A stretch of DNA of 64,000 nt from Endomychus coccineus (lineage: Eukaryota > Arthropoda > Insecta > Coleoptera > Endomychidae): contig OY294068.1 in NCBI GenBank assembly GCA_958510875.1, forward strand, positions 23,974,297 through 24,038,296. Direction: 5' to 3'. The notes beneath the pieces are model-generated. The model was not told where the DNA came from, ran no database searches, and saw only the letters and a list, made by a program, of their open reading frames with translations. Each line of letters starts with the position of its first letter. Within the stretch, counting starts at the first letter, position 1. Made by a program: the position numbers and the translations under genes. This document shows positions 46,560 through 57,479 of the stretch, in pieces.

Positions 46560-47640
46560 GTCTAGCAAGCAGTGCCCGTAGTGGGTTCGCCTGAAGTAGT
46601 CCCGCCGGGGGCGAATAAAACAGTTACCTCTGCGTGGGTAAATGCTGCACCACATGGCTTTACTCCTAAAGTTCAGTGTCTGTACTTTCTATCCCAGGTC
46701 TCTGGGTAATGGATTCGCGGCCAGGGCAATGATATGTGATAAGCCGATGAGATGAGGCCGACCGCTACTCGTCAAACGAAAGCTGTTTAACACGAGTAGG
46801 CAGGAGGAGAGACCGTTTCCTCTGCAATTAAGGCGTTGGCCTCTGTCGGGCAGTTGGCGTGCTCTTGAAAGTAGGAGATGCACTACGTGACGTGTCTAAA
46901 GTCCGCTGGATGGGAAGGCAGTTATTATCATGGTCACCAGACATGGGTTACCGCGCCAACGACGGTATGCTGTTTGTTTTGAAGCGACGGCTCTAGAACA
47001 GATTTGATTGAATCATCTACCACCAGATGATGGTGATTTGTTGGTATGAGGTATGTAAGTTTCCATTCCTAGACGAGAATCCGAGATGTGTGGCACATTG
47101 CGTTGGGTCATCAGATTCAAAACATACGACGCTTCTCCAAGGAAACTTGGAGAAAAAGATGCGAAGACCGGTCTAGTCGGCTGAGTTGTGATGCCAATTT
47201 GTGAGTACAAATGATGGATTGGTTCGTGGAGTGATATAGGAACAGGTCGTAGTGATGAGTGAATGGTCAGAGTTTCCCAATGGTGCACGGATCTTTACTT
47301 CGTAGGAATCTGTATCGTTAGTGAAGAATAAGTCAAGCGTATTGTTAAAATATTGTTGTTAAATGTTATTGTTGTTAAATGTTATCAGGAATCCGTGTTG
47401 GTTCATTGATCAACTGCTCGAGACCATAGGTAATGGCGAAGGCCTCAGCCTGACGCCCTGCGTAATCCGTGTTGTTTGAGAAATTCAGCCAAGCGGAGTT
47501 GTGAATGTTGAAATCCCCTATGATGATAATTTCAGCTGCTGGATAGTTTCGCAGAATGAAGTTCAGTTTCACAGAAAGAAATTCAAGGTGTTCACCATGA
47601 ATTGGTTCATTTGGTGATAAAGACAACAGAAAAATTTTGT
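46560..47640 (-). pseudogene. Jockey-like non-LTR ORF2, endonuclease domain
   Basis: Minus 47626-47375 is the core of an APE-type endonuclease: NYPAAEIIIIGDFNIHNSAW with the catalytic GDFN, then EAFAITYGLEQLINEPTRIPD. After a small duplicated insertion (two copies of TGTTGTTAAATGTTAT at about 47355-47385) it continues LDLFFTNDTDSYEVKI, LGNSDHSLI with the SDH motif, and FFSKFPWRSVVCF, a jockey hallmark. Further down, KSPSSGG, KQTAYRRWRGN and TRSFWSLAKAV-like pieces in shifting frames follow to about 46560. The enzyme would nick target DNA for reverse transcription. Multiple frameshifts; no RT domain follows, so it is 3'-deleted. Confidence 0.8.
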
Positions 47641-47925
47641 CTGCTTGCGATTATCAAGCTTGATCCTGTTCGGCAAATAAGATGATGCTCTTATTTTATT
47701 TTTTAATGTCTATTCTCAAGCACCAAGTTTTTCTAGTCATCAATTCTTAGTTAAATGTATCCAAATGATACAGTATTATTTTTTTCAGTGTTAAGTTCTA
47801 TTACGAGGTAATTTCATCATTTCGTTCCTCTCAGGTTTCATATATTTTATTCCTCATATTCAACTTTTCATTTTTTATGTCTGTTTTAGCTCTAAAGTAA
47901 TATTATCAGTAATAATATAACAAGA

Positions 47926-48033
47926 GAGTGACAATAAATTAAAAATAATTTGACAGATTTTGTGAAGTGAGTGACTATTGCCTGGCAACAAGTTTTCACA
48001 AAATCTGTCAAATTATTTTCAATTTATTCTCAC
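47926..48033. repeat. Hairpin, about 45-bp arms
   Basis: GAGAGTGACAATAAATT... and TTCACAAAATCTGTCAAATT... form an inverted pair (AATTTGACAGATTTTGTGAA / TTCACAAAATCTGTCAAATT) around a 25-base spacer. Likely a MITE or foldback end. Confidence 0.75.
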
Positions 48034-48109
48034 TCGCGAGTTATATTTCACTAGATTATTTTTTGATTCACAAAGTTTTACAATAAAAATATTTCAAAAC
48101 ATTCTTAAT

Positions 48110-48515
48110 CTTAATCGGGGGACACGGCAGTGCCCCCGCCAAGTCGAGCGCGAAGCAAACACTGCCGTACCATCCTTTAATGGAACCATTTCGCCGCATT
48201 TTCAGGCCCCTATTTGAGAACCTCTGGATAAGACCAGAACGCAGAAATTCGTCATCCAGTAAGCTATAAAATCACATACATAAAATAAAAAATTTCAAGT
48301 CTGTAGGTCATTTAGTTCCGAAGTTAAGCGAAAGCAAAGTTTCGCATTTATGACACTCACTCACTCACTCACTCATGATCATCAGAATAGAACTAGTACT
48401 TCCCATAAGCTCAGAGAGCTGAAATTTGGTACAGAGTTAGGGTTTAATGGCCACATAAAGGGAAAACTATAAAATCTAGGATAATCGAAGATCTGGAGTA
48501 CCTGGTGACCCTTAT
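48110..48515 (+). mobile_element. Helitron non-coding segment
   Basis: GGGGGACACGGCAGTGCCCCC is a strong hairpin. It is followed by TTAGTTCCGAAGTTAAGCGA, GCATTTATGACACTCACTCA and AGAGAGCTGAAATTTGGTAC, sequences I associate with insect Helitrons, and lies just upstream of the Helitron helicase remnant in the same orientation. The exact TC and CTRR ends were not found. Confidence 0.6.
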
Positions 48516-48713
48516 TTGAAAACACAAGAGCCCAACCAAACTATTAAAGATCGACATACCGCCTTTACAAAAAAATATTCAACTTTGTTTGCCTCTTCAT
48601 TTGATGTCAAAAATCGAAGGTCTCATGTATCTGATGAAGTACCCTCAGCTTGTCTCAGCTGTATTAGAGATATGGTAATGCCCCCTTCTACTATTGGTAC
48701 ATAAAAGAATGCC

Positions 48714-49190
48714 GTGAATTTGATTTACGAATTATTGCCTATTAAGTCAAAATTTGAGATCATACCCCGGGCATACGTGTACAGAGAACAATTCCCAATC
48801 TGTATGGCGTATGCCTTAACAATTCACAAGAGCCAAGGTCTAAGTTTAAAAAATGCCCTCATGGACATTGGCACCTCCATATTCTCTTGTGGCCAAGCCT
48901 ACGTGGCGCTTTCACGAGTAACCAATCTTCATGGGGTGCACCTCATAAATGTTGACTTCAAGAGTATAAAAGCTCAAGCTTCAGCGATCACCGAATACAA
49001 CCGGCTTAGGCGCCGATCTTTCAGAAATTAAACCGTCTAAACCGTCTAAAAGAATAAATAATGAACGCGAATGGGCAATACGAAAAACTGTTGCTACTGT
49101 ACAAGAATCAGAACCGGAAAAAAAGAAAAGAAAGATTTGTAATAATAAAAAAACTACTCCTAAAAAGAAAAAAAAATGTGTCAAATAAGA
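48714..49190 (+). pseudogene. Helitron Pif1-like helicase, C-terminal end
   Basis: 48714-49031 reads FEIIPRAYVYREQFPICMAY, then ALTIHKSQGLSLKNALMDIG and FSCGQAYVALSRVTNLHGVH: helicase motifs V and VI of the Helitron Rep/Hel protein (AxTIHKSQGL, QxYVALSRV). It ends RRSFRN, then in another frame EREWAIRKTVATVQESE and a lysine-rich tail to about 49187. The Rep nuclease and most helicase motifs are absent. Helitrons move by rolling-circle replication and are known for capturing gene pieces, which matters for the LanC-like exon just downstream. Confidence 0.85.
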
Positions 49191-49238
49191 AAATCTAATG
49201 AAATAAATCAATATGCCCACGTTTCTACGAAAAGAAGT

Positions 49239-50048
49239 GAAATCCCACCAAAAACTTTATGTAAAAAACTAGCCAAGTCTCGATGGAGCTGCTTGTTTAT
49301 CTCTAAAAAGTAATGAAATCTAGAAAAAGTCGTGCCAAGTCTAAGGTTCCCTACTGCGATTTCTTTGTTATTATAGTTAATGTTGTGTGACTTGGCCGTT
49401 GAAGGGTACACAAGGGTACAAAACCAGGTGCTCCATGACACCATTGTACCAATCTGTCCCCAGAACCGCTACCCATTGACGATGGAAAATTGCCACTTGG
49501 AAAACGTTGATTCAATAACCAGTCAATTGTAGGCTTGATAAACCTGCGTATTTCAATAATACTTATGTGTAGGCGAGCCTGAAACAAACAGTATAAAAAA
49601 TTATCAGTACAGACGGACTTCTAATCATTGATAGTCTGTCTGTACGTCTATTTTATGTTAGATCGGTGGTCGATTTGACGCTCCAAAAAGAAGAGAGCAG
49701 AAGTCAGCATTGTCAATGCTGAATGCATGTGTTGCACAATCAACAACAGCCTAAAATGAGACACTAGAGCCCAAATACCAATACCAGTATGGGCTATTAT
49801 CTTGCTTAACAAACATAGGCAGTTACAACAGATAACATTACGTGTAAACAAAATTGACTTGTACTCACTAACGTATAAAGAATGTTCAACGGCCAAGTCA
49901 CACAACATTAACTATAATAATAAAGAAATCGCAGTAAGGAACCTTAGACTTGGCACGACTTTGTCTAGATTTAATTACTTTTTAGAGATAAACAAGCAGC
50001 TCCATCGAGACTTGGCTAGTTTTCTACAGAATGTTTTTGGTGGGATTT
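49239..50048. repeat. Inverted repeat (165-bp arms) enclosing a captured exon
   Basis: The arms 49239-49404 and 49884-50048 are inverse copies (AATCCCACCAAAAAC...GTTTTTGGTGGGATT; GTTGTGTGACTTGGCCGTTGAA / TTCAACGGCCAAGTCACACAAC). Both arms keep an open frame (HNINYNNKEIAVRNLRLGTT, FLEINKQLHRDLASFL), which I do not recognise. The 480 bases between hold a LanC-like exon, a 40-base hairpin at 49607-49646 (GTACAGACGGACT / AGTCTGTCTGTAC) and unassigned sequence. Confidence 0.85.
49406..49578 (-). pseudogene. Exon fragment of a LanC-like protein (LANCL family)
   Basis: Minus reads ARLHISIIEIRRFIKPTIDW, LLNQRFPSGNFPSSMGSGSG and DRLVQWCHGAPGFVPLC. FPSGN and WCHGAPG are signatures of eukaryotic LanC-like proteins; the C and H of CHG coordinate the zinc ion. 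The family has been linked to glutathione addition to dehydroamino acids. The exon is preceded by a textbook acceptor (TTTTTTATACTGTTTGTTTCAG, AG at 49580-49579), so intron sequence came with it: it was copied as DNA, not as spliced RNA. The exon is cut at about 49405 by the inverted-repeat arm. No other LanC-like exon was found in the window. A true exon of a dispersed gene is possible but unlikely given the flanking inverted arms. Confidence 0.75.
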
Positions 50049-51229
50049 TTGATTACTGCTTCTTTATAATCATTTCCGTTCTTTCTTTTCATGTTATAAG
50101 CCCAATCTTTTAAAATCAATGCCAGAGTAGCTGTTGTAGTAGTTTGATCCAGAATATAATTTCTTTCTATGGTGAAGGTGTTAAATTGTCTCCATATCGA
50201 CTGATTACTTATTAGTGTTTTTCGAAGTAGCTTCTAAAATATTTTCGGTCATTTCTGCATCAGAAAAGGTACTAAACCGATGATTTGCACTCATTTTATA
50301 TAACGCGTTGACACATTTAGTTAATTATTTTGACAACTATCTGACACTTGCTAAGCAAACAAAAGCTACAGTGATTATTCCCGAGAATAATCACAAGAGA
50401 TTTATTCCCACTATAATAATGACATAATTGGTTGGAATTTACCCTTGCGATAAATAAAGAAGCATTTCATTGGTTTTAAGAAACGTCAAAAAATAATCAG
50501 TGGTATTTTATATTTTATATTACTAATATTATATCTGTCCCTGGAATTTGTTTTAAATAAATAACTTCATTATGAATGTAGTTATTTTGATTTAAGCCAG
50601 TAGTCACTCACAAATAAATCAACGCTTGAGCTAAATAAACTGTGAGAACTCTAAAATGTTTGTTGGGGGGGAGGAGGTTCCAAATTCCTTGTCACGCCAC
50701 TGGGATCTGGTTGTCATGAAACTCCAGTGTGGAAGGAGCTTCAGAAGTTGAAAGTTCGATTAAAATACTGATCGGCTTTCTGTTTGAGTGAGAAAAGCTA
50801 TTAAAGTCGGAAACATTCAAGTGTGGTTTGAATCCAAATATTGACGAACACAGGCCAAATCTACAAAGGAATATTACACTGCTGTAAATTGTTTATGGTT
50901 TAGTCGAAATGAGGAAATCTCTTTGTACAGTAAACCGAGTTTATTGTAATCCTACTCAACTACATTCCACATACATCGTTTCATCTGTTCTGAATACGAA
51001 ACAACTAGTTTTGTTCAAAATTCCCATTCGCTATGTCAATGTGAATTTATTACTTCAATCGTTAATTTCAAGACAAAACGGTGAAGCAATTATTTTTAGT
51101 ATACAGGCGGACTCATTCGATTGCTTCTTTCACGAAATATTCATACAAAAAAAAGTCTCCGACCGACTCACTCTTCACTAAATCTCAAAACTGTACAACC
51201 AACACGCTTGAAATTTGGCAGGTTCCTTA
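50049..51229. other. Unassigned stretch
   Basis: Minus 50295-50095 starts TATATAAAATG and reads MSANHRFSTFSDAEMTENIL, ATSKNTNK, then stop; it resembles the first residues of insect recombinase-like (Crypton/ZMYM-type) proteins but is too short to be sure. A perfect palindrome GTGATTATTCCCGAGAATAATCAC lies at about 50371-50394. Frames at 50909-51309 are unrecognised. Confidence 0.3.
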
Positions 51230-51231
51230 TA

Positions 51232-52186
51232 CCGGGATATCAAAAATTATCTTGGTCAAGGGTGGTTGTAGAATCTAAAACGTGTGTCTTTAGTTTACGT
51301 TTGAAATAATTATGTCATAATTAATTTGAAGTTTCTAAAAGTGCGAAATTTCGCAATTTTATACTAATATTGTAACACTCAGAAGTCTTTAGCGCTTTGG
51401 ACTCCGGGATTTTCACGTGGCCTATCGGAATTAGAACGTTCGAATTATCTAAACACATAATTGCATGAACGCCAGATGTAATTAGCTACGAACGAATTCA
51501 TTTTGACATATGCCTCGAAGAGCTCGCTGCGCGTAAGTTAGAGTTTATACATTTAGCTCGGTCTTGTTAATTTGGGGCCGTTTCGTGTCCTGTGCGGGCG
51601 GCGCCAGTTGTAATAAAGTGTTTTCGGCTATGGGCCGCTAGCTTTTACCCGCTTCGTGTATATTTTAGTCGCGAGAAAATTCCCTTTGGTACGTCGCACG
51701 TTAGACGCGTAGCTGAGATCTGAGAATAGCTCAAACTGTTTTAATTAAATTTTTCTATTTAATGGACATTTATCGAAAAAAGAAGGGCCGTCGGGCACGG
51801 TCCGATACTAAATCTAACTAAATGGAGCGAAAACGGCACGCGAAAAGTCGTCGTAAAGCCGTATTAGGTACAACCAGTTTGCACTTTTCTAACTCGCTTG
51901 CTACGGGCTTCTCACGTGAACGTCATTCGATTTACGGAAAATTAACTATTTCAAAACAGTTTTTGACCCGGATTGTGGCTATCACGACCTCTGAAAAGGT
52001 TCAAAGTTCACATAATTATTTCATAATTTGTAGTTCATTATTGTTTCACAACTGAAATAAACAGGTATGAAATTTGTAGGCTATTGATGATGTCAGTGTG
52101 ACAGTGACATAATTATTTCAAACGTAAAGTACACACGTTTTAGATTCCACAACCACCCTTGACCAAGATAATTTTTGATATCCCGG
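51232..52186. mobile_element. TIR element of the 12.3 kb family with a foreign 700-bp interior
   Basis: TIRs CCGGGATATCAAAAATTATC and GATAATTTTTGATATCCCGG with TA flanks. The left arm is family-like only to about 51316; the right arm resumes at about 52015. The 700 bases between are unlike the other copies. They are GC-richer, contain TGTAACACTCAGAAG at 51371, GTTGTAATAAAGTG at 51608 and CGCGTAGCTGAGATC, and look like a solo LTR or captured sequence. No clear protein is encoded. Confidence 0.8.
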
Positions 52187-53759
52187 TACAAGTAGAGACC
52201 TGCTACGAAAAAAAATTTGCCCAAAGCGGTTAAAAGGTAATTTTTGATTACGCGTTAAGTATAGGATTCGCTGAAATTCATTGAAAACGTACATTCGGAG
52301 AAATGGAAAACTTTTTTTTTTTATTATGGTGTGCGACAGATCAATTCTTATATTTTTTAGGGTTCTGAAAATGTTTTTTTACTTTGTTTCATCGTGAAAA
52401 ATCATTGAAAATATATATCCGAAAATTTTTGTTTAAACAATTTAATATTAAAAACGAGGTTGTTAGAATCAAATTGTTTTTCACCTAAACGATTTTTTAA
52501 TCAAATATATCAATAAAATAATTGTTTTCACGGAATACACAACAGCTCAGCTGTCAATATTTCATAATAACGTTTAACGTATAATTTTATATAATTTCTT
52601 TTTTCTTATTGCTCTACATACTAACGAAAACAGTTGAATTTCGTAACAAAATTAACTAAAAACGTTTTCCGAACCCTAAAAAACATAAGAATTGATCTGT
52701 CACACGCCATAATCAAAGAAAAAAAAGTTTTCCATTTTCCGAATGTACATTTTCAATGACTTTTCACAACAAAATGAACTGAAAAATCGTTATCAGAGCT
52801 CTATGAAACCTAAAAATCGATATATCATACACTAAGATAAAAAAAAAAAAAATTTCCTAACCCGGAAAATTAAGGCAAATATTGGAAAATTCTTAATTAT
52901 AATCATTCACAGTAACGATATATACCCCAATATAAAATTATCATACCATATTTATCAGCCAAATGCAATTTTTTCTCATATATAGTTCTTATTCGAAAAT
53001 ATTTTGTTTTCCCATCCAATGCGTGGAAAATTTGATGAAAATTGAATTCAGAATAATCAATTCCTATGTAAAATTTAATGTTGAACAACTTTTGTTCGAA
53101 ACTTTTCCTTCTAAAATGCTTATTTTCGAAGATATAAGTGTTCTTTCCCGGAAAAACACGGAAAATCGTGTACATATATAAATTAAGACATTTTTCTTCA
53201 TTGTAGGTTTTCAGCCACTATTTTTTTCGTAATCTACGGAAAATTTCCTAACTTTCTGTATTTTCAAACCTAGAGTCGGAAAAAAAAGTACCAAATCTCA
53301 AAAAAATCCATAAAATGACTGTACTATAAGTAATGTTTAAATGTTTTTTACCTACTAATCAGTATTTATTTCAATTAAAAATTAAAACATAAGTATTCCA
53401 AATTCTCTGCAGAATTAAAACTAAAACGTGAATTTAGAATTAATAGATTTAAAACATGTCTATTTGTGAAATAAAGCTAATTGTTATTTATAGTAACTGG
53501 CAAGTTATGTGTACATACCTAATTATAGTTAAATTTATGAGTTTGTGTATTTTCTCAAATGTTTTGATTGTGATGGAAGTTTGTTGGTTATGGCATTACA
53601 AGGATACATATTAGTTTAGAAATAGGTAATATTGAACATATTTTTTGTTTTAACTTTGAATTTCATGTACGATATGTTGATGGTTTATTGTAGAAATACA
53701 AAGATATTGTGGATTCGGACATATTAATTTATGCATAACATATTGTATGTTGAAAATTC
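52187..53759. other. AT-rich stretch with a foldback
   Basis: 52290-52380 and 52665-52775 form inverted arms (GACAGATCAATTCTTATATTTTT / ACATAAGAATTGATCTGTC; GGAAAACTTTTTTTTTT / AAAAAAAAGTTTTCC), with several more poly(A)/poly(T)-rich segments behind it. Mirror-like frames at 52903-53181 reflect low complexity. No gene recognised. Confidence 0.55.
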
Positions 53760-54283
53760 TTGGCTTCCGGATGGATTCCGCGTCACAATAGCTCGACTTG
53801 ATGCCGATGTTTCGCCAACCATTACAGGTGGCATCTTCAGGGCTTGAGGCTTGAACTGAAACTGGTTTCTGTAGCCGTATTTATTCTAGGAAAATCCTTC
53901 ACACTACACAGTTCACTGCCTTTATTCCGGTGGTTAACTCCGTTCCGGCACCTGACCCTGCCGTTGTGTGATCAAGTGCGAAGTGAAATTTTCGGGGATG
54001 GATTCCCAAATGTTGGGAAGGTAATATCCTGAGTCACGGTTCAGATTATTTTAATGCTTTAGGATTTCTATAGCTTCAAGGAATTTTCGCTCATAGAAGT
54101 TTGGGGCTCGGGCTAAGATTTTAGTATCTTCGAAAAGGATTTGATGATAAGTATCAAACTTATGTTCCGCGAGTGCAGATCTACTGGTGTCACGAAGCCT
54201 TGTACAGCGCTCATGTTCTTCCACACGAGTGGCTACTGTACGACCTGTTTCACCAATGTAGACTTTACCGCAAGAAGTCTACT
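53760..54283 (-). pseudogene. Penelope-like element family 3, endonuclease and 3' end
   Basis: Minus 54280-54051 is an uninterrupted end of a GIY-YIG nuclease: SCGKVYIGETGRTVATRVEE with the YIG and catalytic R, then RLRDTSRSALAEHKFDTYH, ILFEDTKILARAPNFYERKF and LEAIEILKH with the catalytic E. After the stop comes 3' sequence (or a continuing tail, SSPQALKMPPVMVGETSA in another frame) with a CTGAAGAT...GAAAC motif at 53801-53843. The sequence upstream of 54283 is unrelated, so it is 5'-truncated. Clearly distinct from families 1 and 2. Confidence 0.8.
53801..53843 (-). ncRNA. Hammerhead-like motif of Penelope-like family 3
   Basis: Minus reads CTGAAGATGCCACC, TGTAATGGT, TGGCGAAACATCGGCATC. 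CTGAAGA fits the CTGANGA core, GCCA/TGGC makes stem II, then GAAAC; again one extra T lies between core and stem. No clear stem III/cleavage site was found, so this may be a structural relative only. Confidence 0.4.
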
Positions 54284-56189
54284 ATTCAAGATATATTGTA
54301 TGTTGTTTTTTTAACGAATTTATATTTTACGTAAAGGCTTTCAGGCTTACAGTTCATACATATACACGTTCTATTATTTTTTCGATAATACTTTGTGTCA
54401 CCACCAATCTAGTAGAGTCGGGGAGGTCTTCAAACACAGAATATAGAGTAACGTATATTTAATTGTCTAGTTTTGAGCAATGAAACTACAAAAATGAATA
54501 GTTATTTCAAATATACCTAAGAACATCAATCTAATATTGACTATAAGTTATTTGTATTTTAAGGTGTTATAGACCTCTGAACATATAATATAAATATTCA
54601 CACACAGAGATATTTCAGATGTATATCAGACACGTATATTTTTAGATTATTAAAGTATACAAATAGACGTATTTGGCTCGGACATTAAATTGTCTAATAG
54701 ACAGCTAATAAGATCATCGATAGGGTCGCCGTCGTAAAGTATTTTTAACGTATATCAGATGTAGTGGTGTTATCCGAATCTCGATCAAAATCAGAATTGC
54801 GTTTCTTTGTTTTGAATCAAATTCTCTTGAAATCGATGATTATCAAGGCTGGATTGCTTTAAGATAAGAGTAATTAATACAGTTGCCGAGTGATCCCATA
54901 CATATTGGCCTTACATCATATTCTTTGATGATGAATTATTTTAGCTTCGTCATAGGATATTGGATCTCCAGTATATTCACAGTTAAATCCAATCATCTGA
55001 TGAGGAATTCTTCTTCAATACTCCCACTAGCTTAAGATAGGCGATGAAATGACATCGATGATAATCAAAGCTGGATTGTATCAAGATAAAAGTAATTGAT
55101 ACTATTGTATAAATAATTCGTATCGATAGTAAATATAGTGGAAGTCTTTTGTTGAGTTGTCATAATAGCTGAATATCCGACCTATTGTAAAATTAACTAC
55201 CGTGAGTAATGATATATGATTATTCGACCGCACGCACGTTTCGTAAACACCTAACAAATAAAACTATTTGCAGAGGAATAAGAAATTAATAGAAGTATAA
55301 TAATTTAATGGTATCAAACAAATAGGGGTGATGGTACGAATACGTGTATAAGTAAGAGTCATAAAGCATAAAGCGGGGGCTTCAATCCTAAGTACAGCGG
55401 TGGCAGTGTGGAGAATAAAGGAAAAGTTAATTTCATTCGGCTGGTTTCATAACAAGTGTATAAATGCATCCATAAATCAAATCATTATCCTCTCCAGCTC
55501 TAGCCAAGGGTGGTCTCCGACAATCCAAATGTTCAGTATTTCACAAATCCTCACTGCCATAAGGCATCATACATCCTATGATTTAATTATAAAGTGGGCT
55601 AGTAGGAATACCAATAAAATAAATTGAGAGTCATCGGAAGCTTATATTCTGTTGGAACCAAAAGCAGTTTCTAGCAACAATTCGAATATTCAGTCAATAA
55701 TTGATTTCGACGTTACTTAATGGAATTTCATTATTAAAGTTTTGTAAGATTAGAGCTGTTCTGTAGTTGAATATTTATCATTTCATATAAACCAACATGT
55801 GGAATGGCCTTAATAAAACAAGATTAATCTCAAAATATCGTTGTATTAGTTTTCGTACACCTCTATGCTTCTACATAACATCATTCAACCATTGTATCGT
55901 ACCGTATCCCCGAAGCCATCTCCTGTACTTCCCTCGTCCATTGTCGCCACCTACGTCCTCAGCGGCAAATTCAATTTGAATTCTTATGCCTACAAGCAAT
56001 TGTTAGGATTCAATTGTTTTTTCAGAAAAGTCGGTTCATAATATAATAATGCAGGTATCTGAAAAAAAAATTTGTTGATACATGGCTGTTTTTGTTCTAC
56101 ACCGGCAACGGCAAATATTCCCGGCCGTACATCGATCAAGGTATCGCGGATCCCACAGTCGCTAATATGATGTGTCAGGCACTACTATT
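54284..56189. other. AT-rich intergenic stretch
   Basis: A 70-base segment (ATCGATGATTATCAAGGCTGGATTG...AGTAATTAATAC) at 54833-54902 recurs with changes at 55054-55120, a partial direct duplication. No gene recognised. Confidence 0.4.
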
Positions 56190-56810
56190 CCTATGAAGTC
56201 TTCCATATCCAAGGTCGAGATCACCACCAAGAGCACCCTCTCATGGGACGATCATGTGAGAGGTCCATTGCGAAAACAGCTTTACTAAAACTTGGTTTTC
56301 TATTCCGTTCCATGAGCTGCTTTACATCCCAGCAGCTCCTCATAATCTACAAAGCATAGAATCGACATGTCCAGTAGTAATGTTCACATGTTTGGAGTTC
56401 GACTCTCAAACATATGCTGAAGTTTTTGGATTCTATCCAGAATTGATTGATGATGTCACACTTACGAGTTCATTGACCTCTCTAGAACATCGTAGAAAGG
56501 TGGGCTATCTCTCCTTTTTCTATAGATATTTCTATGGTTGGTGTTCATCAGGAATCTCGTATGTTGTTCCACCAACCAGATGAGCTCAAACTAGTCGCCC
56601 CTTCATTATCAAGCTCGAGGCCTGCCGAACTTCTTCGTACCAGACTTCATTTTTCTATCGAACAGCAAAGTTGTGGAACTCTTAACCTGGTGAGGTCTGT
56701 ACCTATGCCTATAACCTCCAAACTTTTAAGAGAAATTCTCCTATCCCAACATTCCACCGCTGGCTCACACGGTGTTCTCGTGTAGTCAACGTATAAAAAA
56801 ATACATGTTG
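56190..56810 (+). pseudogene. Non-LTR retrotransposon ORF2 C-terminus, frameshifted
   Basis: In successive frames: KSIAKTALLKLGFLFRSMSC and CFTSQQLLIIYKA, then LLKFLDSIQN-like, then LIDDVTLTSSLTSLEHRRKVG and YLSFFYRYFYGWCSS, then a last frame LWNSLPGEVCTYAYNLQTFK. DSIQ-RAIRLID-SLEHRR-VG-LSLFYRYY-G-CSSE and LWNSLP are the conserved post-RT tail of a widespread insect jockey/RTE-like group. Three or more frameshifts and an internal stop at 56358 show decay. Confidence 0.8.
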
Positions 56811-57104
56811 AAGCCTTGGAAACAACAAAAATTGATTTTATTCACAATCGGTAAGTAATATGTGCTTTTGTAACCTCCCAAAAGGGAGAACATGATTGTC
56901 GAATCATCGTCTTAGTTATCTTTGATGGTGTTGTAGTTAATTGAGTTCGGCCTCTATTAATTGCCTTTCTATGTAGGTAAATTCAGTCACAGGTGTTTTA
57001 AGATCTACGTAAACTGATTCCCAGGTATGTACCTGGTTGTCAGGTGTGATAATTGTAGTACCTGCTGCCTAGGCCAACCACCCTTCTGTACCCAAGTTCT
57101 CGTA
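56811..57104. other. Intergenic spacer
   Basis: No gene recognised. Confidence 0.3.
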
Positions 57105-57455
57105 CAATAACCAATAATGTTTATTGTACCCCCTTTGTTTCCAATCTAACCTAACTTTGTTGAAATAGAATGCAAATATTGTAATCGCGCTAATCGTAAC
57201 ACTCATAATAACCAATAATGATGTTTATTGTACCCCCTTTGTTTGTAACCTAACTTAACCTGACCTAACCTAACCTTACCTAACCTAACTTTAACTAACC
57301 TAACTTTGTTGATATAGAATTCAATAATTGTAATCGCGCTAATAATAACACTCTCATAATAACCAATAATGATTGTTTATTGTACCCCCTTTGATTCTAA
57401 TCTAACTCTGTTGATATATAATGCAAATATTGTTATCGCGCTAATCTTAATTTAT
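57105..57455. repeat. Three-copy tandem repeat with telomere-like CCTAA tract
   Basis: ACCAATAATG...TTTATTGTACCCCCTTTG heads three units (57109, 57211, 57361), each followed by TCTAAC-like sequence, TTTGTTGATATAGAAT and TTGTAATCGCGCTAAT. The middle unit is expanded by degenerate CCTAA repeats (CCTAACCTAACCTTACCTAA at about 57254), the complement of the insect telomere unit TTAGG. Confidence 0.85.
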
Positions 57456-57479
57456 ATTTTGTTACCAATTTGTTATAAT

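Noticed and set aside
52903..53181. Overlapping 90- and 72-residue frames on opposite strands
   Set aside because: AT-rich, F/K-rich low-complexity composition; no recognisable domain.
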